Positions 23,489-33,418 of a stretch of 64,000 nt of DNA are shown in pieces; within the stretch, counting starts at the first letter, position 1; each line of letters begins with the position of its first letter. The notes beneath the pieces were generated by a model, which was not told the origin of the DNA, did not search any database, and was given only the letters and a program-made list of their open reading frames with translations. A program made the position numbers and the translations under genes. This DNA is from Ulva prolifera (lineage: Eukaryota; Chlorophyta; Ulvophyceae; Ulvales; Ulvaceae): the NCBI GenBank assembly GCA_023078555.1, contig CM041196.1:1984001-2048000 (forward strand), written 5' to 3'.

Positions 23489-24359
23489 TCACTCTTGCAT
23501 TTCACCGTCGTCATCATCGTCATCGTCTTTGTTGTCATCCCACCACGAAACACAGCCAAGTCCATCGCCATCAATATCACCGATCAAGAGCATGGGAGCA
23601 TCAGGGGCGCCATCCTCATCTGGAAACGGGACGTTGAAGATCGTTAGCTGTACATGTGCCCTTCTGGGCCCGGCTGAGTTGTCTGGCTTGACACAACAGC
23701 AATCGAGGCAGTCGCCCTGGCACTGATCAGTGTAACACAACAGCAAAATGTGCAGCACCTTTCGTCGTGCTATCCTTGAAGATAACTTCTCTCACCTTGA
23801 AGCGGACTTGGTCATTAGCAGAGAGCCACAATACATCTGCTTCGAACTTCCAAAACCACGACTGCTTTGTTGCATCGTACATGGAACCAGGAGACTGCAT
23901 GTACCTCTCGGGAATGAAAATGTCTTCAGTGAATCCTAAGCTGACGGTGATCCCATGCCTGCAGGAAGGGACGGTCAATCACAGCTGGGAGCCGCGAGCA
24001 CTTCAAGAATCCCGACAGCTCTGGACACCCTTGCAGGCCATGCACATTGCGGTGTACAACATGGCATGAAGCACACACTCTGATGACTTGTGGATAAGTC
24101 CGAGCAACAGCTCGCCTTCGAACGGCCGGAAGATGACGAGCCTGAACTTGGCAGTGAAGCGGACACCGCCATCCCCAACCTGAACGTCTCCGCCGTCAAT
24201 GGAAGTGATATCATACAGCGAGATAACTAGTCCGACATTCTTTATCACTTTGTCGAAGTAGAGTTTCTTGATCTCATCTTCAACTGCTAGCGACGCAGGC
24301 CCGCCGAGCTGCGAAGGATCAACGCGAACATTGTCTTCGACAGTCGTGAGCATGAACAT
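23489..24359 (-). CDS. POLR3H: RNA polymerase III subunit RPC8 (Rpc25/POLR3H)
   Basis: Exons 24359-24079, 23958-23759 and 23682-23489 give 224 residues in consistent phase (human 204). The start MFMLTTVEDNVRVDPSQLGG and the block VIKNVGLVISLYDI...FRLVIFRPFEGELLLGLI form the N-terminal tip domain (SHS2/RNP-like). HGITVSLGFTEDIFIPERYM, SWFWKFEADV and DQVRFKVREVIF form the S1-type OB domain. The protein ends GDGLGCVSWWDDN plus an Asp-rich tail. RPC8 pairs with RPC9 as the stalk of Pol III, equivalent to RPB7/RPB4, and contributes to initiation at tRNA and 5S genes. Intron 2 is only 76 bp. The 5' end points at a tRNA gene 201 bp away. The acidic tail is longer than in animals. Confidence 0.92.
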
Positions 24360-24560
24360 GAGGAGTAGACTGCTTCATCACAAGTTGCAGATGTGCTCTG
24401 TGTGCTGCGTCTCTGGGCATATTTGAGTACTGGACCATCCGCCGGCAGCAGATGTTTCAAGCGGAGACTTTGTACTGAAAAAGGATACATTAAAACTAAG
24501 AACATATACAGCAATTTCCAGTTGGTGCACACGCGTGTGACAGTTCTTGGAATTGGCAAA

Positions 24561-24634
24561 GTCAGTATGGTGTAGTTGGTTATCACGTGTGCCTCACACG
24601 CACAAGGTCTCCAGTTCAAACCTGGATACTGATA
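24561..24634 (+). tRNA. tRNA-Val (anticodon CAC)
   Basis: A full cloverleaf folds by hand. The acceptor GTCAGTA pairs with TACTGAT (one G-T at the first pair) and the discriminator is A. The D stem GTG/CAC has the loop TAGTTGGTTAT. The anticodon stem TGTGC/GCACA has the loop CTCACAC (anticodon CAC, reading GUG). The variable loop is AGGTC. The T stem TCCAG/CTGGA has the loop TTCAAAC. The A box TGGTGTAGTTGG matches TRGYNNARNNGG and the B box lies in the T arm. There is no intron and no encoded CCA. Confidence 0.95.
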
Positions 24635-24639
24635 TCTTC

Positions 24640-24645
24640 TTTTTT
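24640..24645 (+). terminator. Pol III terminator of tRNA-Val
   Basis: A run of six T on the coding strand starts 6 bp after the discriminator base, with a further TTTT just after it. Confidence 0.85.
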
Positions 24646-25692
24646 CTTTTCCAATTGATTTTTGTGGAAGCGCTGTGTTGCTGCTTCTTTCTACGTCATG
24701 TTTGGCCCGACGGGGGGGTGTTCCTCGCTATGCAAACTCGTTCGGGCCGCGAGGCCGCACCGAGCCCCGTTTGGCCCTGCACGACGGCACACACGCCATG
24801 CTATATGACTTTTCAGCCAGTCAGCCTTGAGGTAGGCGTAGTTTGTTGTCTCCGTGGCGCCCCTTCCTTTGCGCTTTGCAGTGTTGTCAGCTTCCCCTTA
24901 CCCCCGTAGCCACCCTTATTGGACAGGCACATGGTCCTTCCACGTTGCTCTAGGGTCATCCACATACACAAATCAACAAACTGTATGATGCTATTTCTGA
25001 CTTGTGCATACATTTTCGTCTTGAAACACGCGATCGAAGTCACCGTTGTCAAACGTCGGTGCATGGTGCGTACACAACTAGCGCCCCCCCCTAGCCACTC
25101 TGACCTGCACTGGTTACGAACATGCCGAGCATACAGTATGGCAACACACACAACAAAACGGTATGCAGCCACTCAAACGATAGAGCGGGATGACACACCT
25201 GGAGCTTCCTCATGATGATGATAGATGTCAAATTACTTTTGCGAATCGATATCGGGCAATATTATATTGATCCTAAAAAGACTGCGAAGACTGTGTGCAC
25301 AACAAGTGCCTACATTTACAAAGGCACAGACAGAAATTACTCTGTGAAGTTTTCGAAACGGTATCTCAGCACGCACATCTGTTAGCCAGACCCTACTCTT
25401 TTCTTGACTAAGGCGTGTTTTGACAGGTGAGCTCGTCCTAGGACACAACCAAGATATATCGGCCAGGGCTGGAGAGTGTCTACGGACTTCATCATAAGTA
25501 TTGGTGTGTACAAGGCAATGTTATAGCTGGACAGAGTTAGGTCCCTGAGGCAGTGCGGGGAAAGGGGCACCTATCTTTCTTTGCTTCGTTTTGGGGTGGG
25601 CGTGCTGGCACATCGCATGAACCGTCACCATTCACTGCTCTAGATATGGGGCATTCAGCTGATTGCCGCATATGCGGTGAAGTGAAAGCAGT
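24646..25692. other. Intergenic
   Basis: About 1 kb without recognisable coding content. The part from about 25220 to 25560 is relatively A+T-rich. Nothing further seen. Confidence 0.4.
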
Positions 25693-26963
25693 ATGGGCAA
25701 GGATAGGAACAAACGGAAGAAACAGGAAGGATCTGTCGCTGCTGGTCATGGAGCTGCACATGGCCGATATGTCCTCCGGGGATCCTCAAAACGCTGATTA
25801 CAGTATAAAACAAGGTGATCAATAGCAAGGGCTACCTGTAGCGCGTGCAGAAGGCGGTGGCCAATCTGATCACTGAATCTGATGAGCGGCGCATGCGCAG
25901 CTATTTCAAGACGGCTGTCGCCGCTTCGTTCGCGGCCGCGACCTCGGTGCTCGCACACTCCCTCGAGGTGTGCCTGTCACCATGACAAAAACTATTACCG
26001 TTTTCTTTCAACAAGCAAAAATAACAAAAAAGTTGGCCATGCATGCTGAGATCGTGATGCTAGGTCTCCGGATAGCAAGTTCGGATCCGGTGGCTTCATG
26101 GCCACTGCGGTTTTGATGGCGCCCCATATATATATACGTACTACGCAGCAACGAATAGGGTGCCAGCTTGCGATCGCCTGTGCCACTGTACACCCACCCG
26201 TGCGCGGCGCCGATGCATGCATGCACGAACCGGCAGGACGCCCTCAAGGAATGTGCTATACCGTCCCGCCAGCTTATTGTTGTGGACAATTCATACGAGT
26301 CCCGTCCGTTGGCTGTTCGTTCGTTCGGGAGGGCGGCCGGCCGGTGAGTCGACCGGCCTCCCACAGCAGCCGGAAGTCTGTGCACAGACTCATGAGCATG
26401 TGGGCTGCAGCGCTGCGGTAGGCGTGCACGGTGCGAACACAGACTCATGAGCATGTGGGCTGCAGCACTGCGGTAGGCGTGCACGGTGCGAACACAGACC
26501 CGACGGCGTACTAGACAAAAATCACATTGATCACAGTTGCACAACGACTTGCACAGGCTCAATGCATCTGATATCATCGCACGTCGCATATGTGCACAGA
26601 GGCGACGGCCTACAGCTGTGCCTACATCATTCATGCAGAGGTGATATGGAGCTGTGCACAGTTATTGCGGGGCGCAGGGGGGTGTGTGAGGGGTGTCAGG
26701 CGGGGGCCTTGAGCTTCACAGCCGCCCGGTCGGCGAATACTGATTTCACCCGCAACACACACCAGCGCTGTGCTCTTCATGGTGGCTGCGATTTCAGCAC
26801 TGTGCTATGCCAAGAATCGGCAGCCCAAGGCACAGCAGCAGAGCAGGAGGTGCAGGTCACCCTGACACTGCCTGCCCCTGGCGAAAATGACCAGCAACAG
26901 TCGCGACATGCCTCCATGATCCGGGCGGTAACTCAGAAAGTGCCGCGTAAGGGCAGAAGGTGA
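25693..26963 (+). CDS. Tentative small basic-protein gene, unrecognised
   Basis: The best supported piece is a phase 0-0 exon at 25851-25967 encoding KAVANLITESDERRMRSYFK and then an Ala-rich helix ending VLAHSLE, flanked by TGCAG and GTGTG. Upstream, ATG at 25693 begins MGKDRNKRKKQ, a very basic start that could splice at 25771 (GTCCTC). A downstream exon candidate near 26680-26963 ends in a basic tail (KVPRKGRR). A basic N-terminus and tail would fit a nucleolar or ribosome-associated protein, but I recognise no family. The links between the three pieces are conjecture. Confidence 0.3.
26383..26499 (+). repeat. 55-bp tandem duplication
   Basis: The unit starting CACAGACTCATGAGCATG occurs at 26383 and 26438 with a single difference, followed by the first bases of a third unit. 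Near-identity implies a recent slip. Confidence 0.9.
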
Positions 26964-27886
26964 GGTTCCGCAAATGTGCCTACACCATGACTTGACGATG
27001 TCTGTGCTTCAGACAGACAGCAATCTTCAGCTACAGGATCCGGTATCGTCTATATGTCCAGAGTTTACAGCATTCTGCCACGCATCTCAATAGCACCGTG
27101 GCCCAACTGGCTCTACGTGGACAGCGGCCACCCCGGAACGCTGCGTGTCATGGTTTGCACAAGGCAGGGTGCTGGTGCCACGGGTGGACTGGCGGATGTG
27201 GTGCCTTTAGGGAATTGTTGTGCAGGTAGCGTACGCATGAAGCAGTTTCATCCCGAGCTGGGAGCCCGAATGCTGCTTCACTCATACAGGTCATGGTGAA
27301 GCAGTTACCTACCCTGCCTCGATTGTCCATTGGCTCTGCGCCGCTGGAACAGATCTTGTGATTGAGACTGTACCGTGAGGCAGGCGCTCCTCATGCAAGC
27401 TGCCGAACATTTGTGAATTTTCCTCTCAGAGGCAGAGGGGCCGCGTTGTTGGCGATGCACAGGAGCACACGGCGCGAAGCATGCTGGGAGCATTTACACA
27501 GCACGCAGCACACCGGCGCTGTAGAACGGCCACTGCGCTGCATGCATTTCTGCCGCGAGCACCATGCCCACGGCACAGCTGGCACAACGCACACTGCCCC
27601 TGTTCCAGGACCACCCAGCTGACACTCCAAACAACCGGACAGTGCGGCCGCGACACGCATCGGCTGCATGCACCGGCTGCATGCACCCCCACTGTGGCCG
27701 GATATGTCCTCACACGCGGTCCCGCATGCCTACCGGCTACATCGGCCCCACATCCTCTATGGGTGATCCTGCAGACAACTGTAGAACGACGCACGCAAAC
27801 CACCCGTGCGCCGGCGAGGGGCGTCTCTGATCGACAAACAGCCGGGCCCCTCGACAGACCCCACCGCTACGTGCATGAGCACGAGG

Positions 27887-30800
27887 CTACTGGCGCATGG
27901 TCGCCAGGCGCTTGTCGAGCTCGCGGCGGCGGCGGTTCGCCTCCATGCGCTGGCGGCGGCGCGTGCGGTTGTCCGGCCGCGGGTCGTGGTGTCGCGGCTT
28001 CGGGGAGCCCTCGTACGGGGGGTTGTACAGGTCGTGCCGCGGGTTTGGCTTGTTCTGGGTGAACATGTGGAGCGTGTCGTTCGTGTACGGCGCGTGGCCG
28101 CGCGGCCGCGAGAAGATCTTGGGCTGCACACCACACAGCACGCGTCAGCAGCAGCACCGATGGGGCTTTGTTGCATAGTGAGCTGCACAGCGCGCCGCGG
28201 AGCAGCTTCTCGCAGAAGGATCGCGTTGCCCTCAGACACATGCTGCAGCTCGTCCCGCGCCACAGCCTTGTGCCTAGATGTCAGCCGCAGGCTGCACTGC
28301 CGCGGCCCCGCCGCAATGCTGCCCACCGGTGCGAAAATCATCTTCTCAGCATGCACTGGCAGAGATCGGGGTGCCAAGCACACTGGAACTGGCAGGCATG
28401 CATTCACACTGAAGGGTGGCTACAGGGGAAGATGCGATGATGAGGTGCGGTCTGCATGGAATAGCTTGCTGGGATTGCCGCCAGCCCTACAAACACCAGG
28501 AAGTACTCAAGCATGCCGGCGAGAGCAGATGCGGGGGCTAGACTGGGCCTGGGGTTGGGAAGGAGGGGGAAGGGGGGGGGGGGGGGGGGGGGCAATGGGA
28601 GGCGAGTGGCGCACCTCGCGCTTGAAGTACTTGAGGTAGAGGCGCTCGTCCTCAGTCAGCTCGCGGCGGCTGCCGTCGGGCTGCGCGACGAACGACGTGC
28701 CGCGGCGGCCGCCGGAGTGCAGCGGCGTGACCATGATTGGCCAGCCGGCGGCGGGCTTGCGGGGCAGCGTCGCGCCGCGCTCCCCGCGCTTCCGCGGCTC
28801 GCGCTGGATCGTCTTGCCGGTCTGCATGCACGCGCGACGTAACTTCTCCGCACACACCTGGGCGTCGTGGCTGCGGGTGCGTGGCCGTGCTGGGATCAAC
28901 TTCGAGGCTGAGCACCCCACTGGGTGCAGAAGCAAGGGCAGGCCCTCTACCGCAGCAAGCCGGCAGCACGGCCCACACAGCACAGCATGAGCCCCGCGGC
29001 CACTCACTGTACCCCATATCACGGCGGCGAATCCCGAGCTGAAGCAATTGAGCGGCGGAACCAACAACCAAACGAGAGCTTGGACAGTGAATCAGGACCA
29101 TATCGCCCGCAGCAAATGCGCCCTCCCACCACACAGGGCAACACCAGCACCATGCCACACCGGCCACATCACGCATCACTGCCCCCAGCACACAGCACGC
29201 AGCACGGCTCACATCACACGTCCCGACCTCCAGGCCGCACGCATGGCCTCACAGCACGCACAGCACGCACAGCACACCGCACCTCCCCCAGCGCCCACGA
29301 GAGGTTGCGTTTGAACTCGGCGATCTCGCTCGCGTCCATGAGGCGAGTCGCCTCCTCGACGGCGGCGCCGTACTCGCTGCCCTCGGCCTCCGCGGCCGCC
29401 TCGGGCGGCAGCTCGTGGAAGGCGGGCATTGTCTGCAGGAAGGGGATGTACTTCTCGGAGGTGCCGCAGGCGTACACGGTGCGCCAGAGGTCGGCGTGCG
29501 TCGCGATGTGGTGGGCCTCGGTGTTGGCCGCCGCAGAGAGCTCGTTGTGCAGCCGCACGACCTGCACGCACCGCGCGGGTCGCACCTCCGCGGATCATGA
29601 TACGGCGGAGCACTCACGCACACTACACACACCATCACGGGGCAGACCATGCGGAACGAAAACCCTTGGAATGGCTACCTGAACACTGCAAACTGATCAT
29701 TCAGAACCATGGTATGGGCACCATTAACACTGCATGCCACACTGGTCGTTCAGATGTGGACCGCGGTGTATGGAGCTTCTGCGGTGCATGTTTCCCGAGG
29801 CCCGTCCTAGCTTCTGAACGCCTCGTGGGCATAGGGGCGTGGTGTGCCCAAGCCATTGCATGTGGCAGCATGCATGTGGCAGCATGCAGACACGGTCGAT
29901 GCCACGGCCAGGCCATGTTTTCGCCGGCCGTATGCGGAATCGACGTCGTCGATATAGCGCACCGCCCCCCCCGCATCATGGCCATGCACCCATGCACGAC
30001 CCCGTTCCCGCACGTATCCGTATGTATGCATGGGTTCACCGCGCGCACCTCTTTTACTTGCGCGGGTTTCAGGAACACCCGCCGGTCATTTGGGTCGATG
30101 TCCGGCTCCCCCTCCTCCTCTTTCGCACCCTCCTCCGCCTCTTCCCCATCCCCTGCGGCATCCGCATCCGCCGCCTCCTCCTCCTCCCCGTCCGCCCCTT
30201 CTGCCTCCGCCGCAGCCGCGGCAGTCGCCTCCTCCACAGACTTCGGGTGGATCATGCTGGGCAGCATCTCGTACACCTGAAGCCACTGGTCGAACCACGC
30301 GGTGAGGTGCTTTGTGGTGTGGAGGGTGTCGGGCTTGCGGAGGTTGTCAACCGTCGGGTGCGGCGCGAGCTGCAGCAGCCGCTGCAGCGCGTTCAGGTTC
30401 TCCGTTTGCTCCTCTGCCTGCACACATGCATGGGCCACATGTTCATCGCAGGTGCAGTTGTGAGAGAGCAGGGGTCACTGCCGACAAGCGTGGCCCGGGG
30501 ATCTGATCGGGAGAGCTTCCCTCAAGGCAGGTCACCCATAGCCACGCAGTCAACGCAGCTGCCGATGAGAGGCTGACGGGCGATGGGCAGTCGCGCCGGG
30601 CAAACTCAAGGACGCCCTCATCTCACCAGCCCCAACTCAGTTTCACATATGGCATTAATTGTGCCGTAGAATGGCAAAATCAAGTGTGACGCAGAGTCAC
30701 CCCGATCGAGGCGGCACAGACTGCATGCTAGCGGGGGTGTCAGAGGTCGCGGCCGCACGTGCTCAAACTCGCGCTCCTTGATCTTCACGATCGCGAGTGC

Positions 30801-31131
30801 GCGCTGCACGCGGATCTTGAACACCGCCGCCAGCGTCTCCTCTGGCCACACCTCCCGGTCCGCCGCCCAGAGCTTGTACATGAGGCACTTCGCGTCGTCG
30901 CTCAGCAGCGCGTTCTGCTCGACGCGCCACTCGGAGAACCCTGTGAAGTCGTACATGTACTGCGCGGCGCCGGTGCGGCGGCAGAAGGACGGCGTGAGCT
31001 GGCCGCCGGGGCCCTCGTACATGTGCAGCCAGACGCGGGTGTCATACAGCGGCCGGGAGGTGTCGTCGTACGCGGCCTGGATGGTGCCGTCGGGCGCGTA
31101 GAGCTTGTGGGTGCCGTCGCGCTCGGCCCGC
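27887..31131 (-). CDS. Unrecognised multi-exon gene, weak mS45/Bot1-like signature, 5' end unresolved
   Basis: Exons 31131-30759, 30417-30049, 29561-29283, 28821-28615 and 28123-27887 join in phase (about 488 residues plus a missing N-terminal exon beyond 31131). All four donors are GTGCG. The front half has YDTRVWLHMYEG and LLSDDAKCLMYKLW, then KIRVQRALAIVKIKEREFE, which resembles the helix-turn-helix stretch of fungal mitoribosomal mS45 (Bot1). A Glu/Asp/Ala-rich linker (about 45 residues) divides this from TKHLTAWFDQWLQVYEMLP. Later blocks are LWRTVYACGTSEKYIPFL, PAAGWPIMVTPLHSGGRRG and LTEDERLYLKYFKRE. The tail is strongly basic (TRRRQRMEANRRRRELDKRL). Basic ends with an acidic insert suit an RNA-binding mitochondrial or plastid ribosomal protein, but identity is inference only. 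Confidence 0.55.
28572..28592 (+). repeat. Poly-G tract, 21 bases
   Basis: Uninterrupted G run in an intron of the minus-strand gene (poly-C in the transcript). It starts about 20 bp after the GTGCG donor at 28614. Confidence 0.9.
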
Positions 31132-31158
31132 CTGCAGGGGGCCTCGGCGTGTGAGGAT

Positions 31159-31360
31159 GTGTGTATGTAATTACCAAGGCCAGAGGCCGGGCATGCTACC
31201 GGGTCTCGCAATCCATTCTCAATGCGTGTATGTAATTACAAAGGATAGAGGCCGGGCATGGAGCCGTGCTCCCGGAGTCCACTCGCAAATCCACTCACTC
31301 ATAGATGGATCTAGGCCGGGTGTGTGTATGTAGTTACAAAGAAGAGAGGCCGGGTAGCGG
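31159..31360 (+). repeat. Degenerate tandem repeat, three units
   Basis: Units start near 31159, 31226 and 31320, each with GTGTATGTAATTACAAAG-like sequence followed by AGAGGCCGGG. Spacing is irregular, about 67 and 94 bp. Confidence 0.8.
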
Positions 31361-31725
31361 GCGGTTCCTAGGAATCCATCCACAAATCCACTCACGCAGC
31401 CATGGCACTAGGCTGGGCACGAGCACGTACCACAGCTCGCCCGGTGATGCCAGCCAAAGATTGAAGCCCCGCACGGAGCACAAGAGCATTCCCCTTGCAC
31501 AACGCCACACTCAACCGGCGCAGAGCATTCGTCAAAAACAAAGCACGGTTCACCGTACCACACCGAGACGCAACCTCCGCCAGCCGATTCAAGTGATTCA
31601 TGGCAGGCCGTCCCAAGCGACCATGCGTCTCATGCGATAATGGCACGAAACTATACGCGGTGTGTGTATGTATGCATGGTTACATAGCAGTAATTACATA
31701 GCCATGAACAGTAGGGACCTATGAA

Positions 31726-31828
31726 ACCGTATGATTGGGCCTCAAATGTAATGCGACCGTATGCGTATGCGGCGTATGTCACCGTATGTACCGTATGCAT
31801 AGCCGTATAACCGTATGATTGTGCCGTA
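31726..31828 (+). repeat. Cluster of ACCGTATG motifs
   Basis: ACCGTATG or close variants occur about six times in 100 bp. The outermost copies are the longer match ACCGTATGATTG at 31726 and 31810, so the whole block may be bounded by a direct repeat. Confidence 0.75.
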
Positions 31829-32189
31829 CGGAGCCCAGACGTTTCCTCAGATCCCTGGTGGTCAGAGGGACATTGTGATGGAAGGACAGGACGGGCGGAG
31901 ATGCAGGTGACATTGCAGGAACACCATCGGAAGACTTCACAACACAGCCACCTCGCAGCCATCATCCCATACAGAATGAGTGCCGGGGACCACAGCGATT
32001 CGACCCCACTCGCATGCAGATCAATCCGCGCCCCACGCGCAGCGACACCCTCTCAATGGAACAGGAGCAACAGCACAGCACGCTCAAGCTACGGCATGTA
32101 TGGTCTCGTTGCTTTGGAGGCGTCATTGCCCTCTTCAGGATACGGCTCAGCGCATTCAGATGTACTTATTTGCAGCTTCCCCGTGCAGA

Positions 32190-32400
32190 GCAAGCGGTCG
32201 CCAAACACCACCACCATGCACGCCACCCAGCAAGCAGTCGCCAACAACACCACCACCATGCACGCCACCCTGTCAGCAAGCAGTCGCGTCAGCAAGCAGT
32301 CGCCAACAACACCACCACCATGCACGCCACCCTGTCAGCAAGCAGTCGCGTCAGCAAGCAGTCGCCACCAACACTACCGCCATGCACGCCACCGTGTCAC
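32190..32400 (+). repeat. 62-bp tandem repeat
   Basis: TGCACGCCACC starts recur at 32217, 32259, 32321 and 32383. Two full 62-bp units and one 42-bp unit share AGCAAGCAGTCGCC and CAACACCACCACCA. Confidence 0.9.
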
Positions 32401-32896
32401 ACCCCACACAAGTGAGCGGCTGCGCAATCCTCTGGCGGTCTGTGCTCCAGTGGACAGGGCGGCGATGCACGCGATGCTGCGGGGCCGACCAGCCAGGGCA
32501 ATGTGAAAGCTGCTGGGCGACCTTGCCATCAACACCATACAAACCGACCTTTCCTCACACGGTGTACACTTCAGGTTCAAGAATGTCAATGCTGCATCGT
32601 AGCTGCGCAACACAGAACGAGACGGATGCTGGGGCGATCATGGCTTATTGCAGGTGCATTGCAGGATGCCTGGCATGGAGCCCGCTGGTCCCAGCGGAAC
32701 TACCGCATCGGAGCCAACACAACGTATGCTGAGATCTGAGTAAGCCGTGCGGCAGGTTGTTGCGTGGATGCGGCGCAATGTGGTGTGCTTCTGCTGAAGC
32801 AAGAGATGCCAGGCTGCAGACCCGCCCAACAGTGGCACTGATGGGGCGTCCGTGCAGAGCATACATACAGAGCAGCGAGACAGGACGAGACCACAC

Positions 32897-33418
32897 CTTC
32901 TAGCTTCATCGATTACTTCTCGGTCGTGCCGGATGTACATATGGTGAGCTGCTGACCAAAAATTCAAGAAGTCGTCCCAGTGCAACCGCTCCATTGGGTC
33001 TTGCAACCGATCCAGTGGGTCCTGAGGGCCCTGAGGCCTATCATATTGTGAGTCTTTGCCTGAATCACTTTCCTCAGGCGATGAAGCCTGCCTCTCCTCG
33101 AGGTCTGGCCTGCAGCAACGCCGTGATTGCTTGCTGTGTGTACACCGTGGTTGCTCTCACAGCGATGATCCAGATGCCAACAACAACGGTGAGCCACAGC
33201 TGAGGCGTTGATGAAAGTATTCGTGTGGACTCATTGCAGGAAGGGCCACACCCCGGGGAACTAGTGGCATCTGCGGCCGTGGACTGCCCAGGTGCATCCT
33301 CACTCGAGTCGTCTGTCGTGGACAGCCCGCGCACGATCAGACCATAGCTTTGGCTGCATTGAGGAAGCTGTGTGCAGGAGGCCACGTGCCTGTACGCCTG
33401 GCGAAGCGCAGGCAGCAT
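32897..33418 (-). CDS. Probable mitochondrial inner-membrane protein, 3' end unresolved
   Basis: Exon 1, 33418-33161, starts with ATG and an arginine-containing presequence-like stretch (MLPALRQAYRHVASCTQL). A Ser/Thr-rich linker follows, then a single membrane span (LWLTVVVGIWIIA). Exon 2, 33087-32897, joins in phase over a 73-bp intron (donor GTGAGA) and encodes an acidic-polar segment followed by ERLHWDDFLNFW and HHMYIRHDREVIDEAR. The order presequence, single span, soluble tail resembles small respiratory-chain assembly factors or accessory subunits, but I recognise no family. Exon 2 ends in phase 2 at donor GTGTGG. Downstream pieces on the minus strand near 32550-32610 are candidates for the last exon, but none is convincing. 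Confidence 0.5.

Larger units (their letters stand above)
31361..32896. other. Intergenic or unresolved 3' end, several repeats
   Basis: Contains the CCGTATG cluster and the 62-bp tandem repeat listed separately. On the plus strand 32665-32739 could encode DAWHGARWSQRNYRIG and ends in a stop, preceded by TTGCAG, so a last exon is possible. I could not connect it to anything. The last exon(s) of the minus-strand gene starting at 33418 probably also lie here. Confidence 0.35.
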
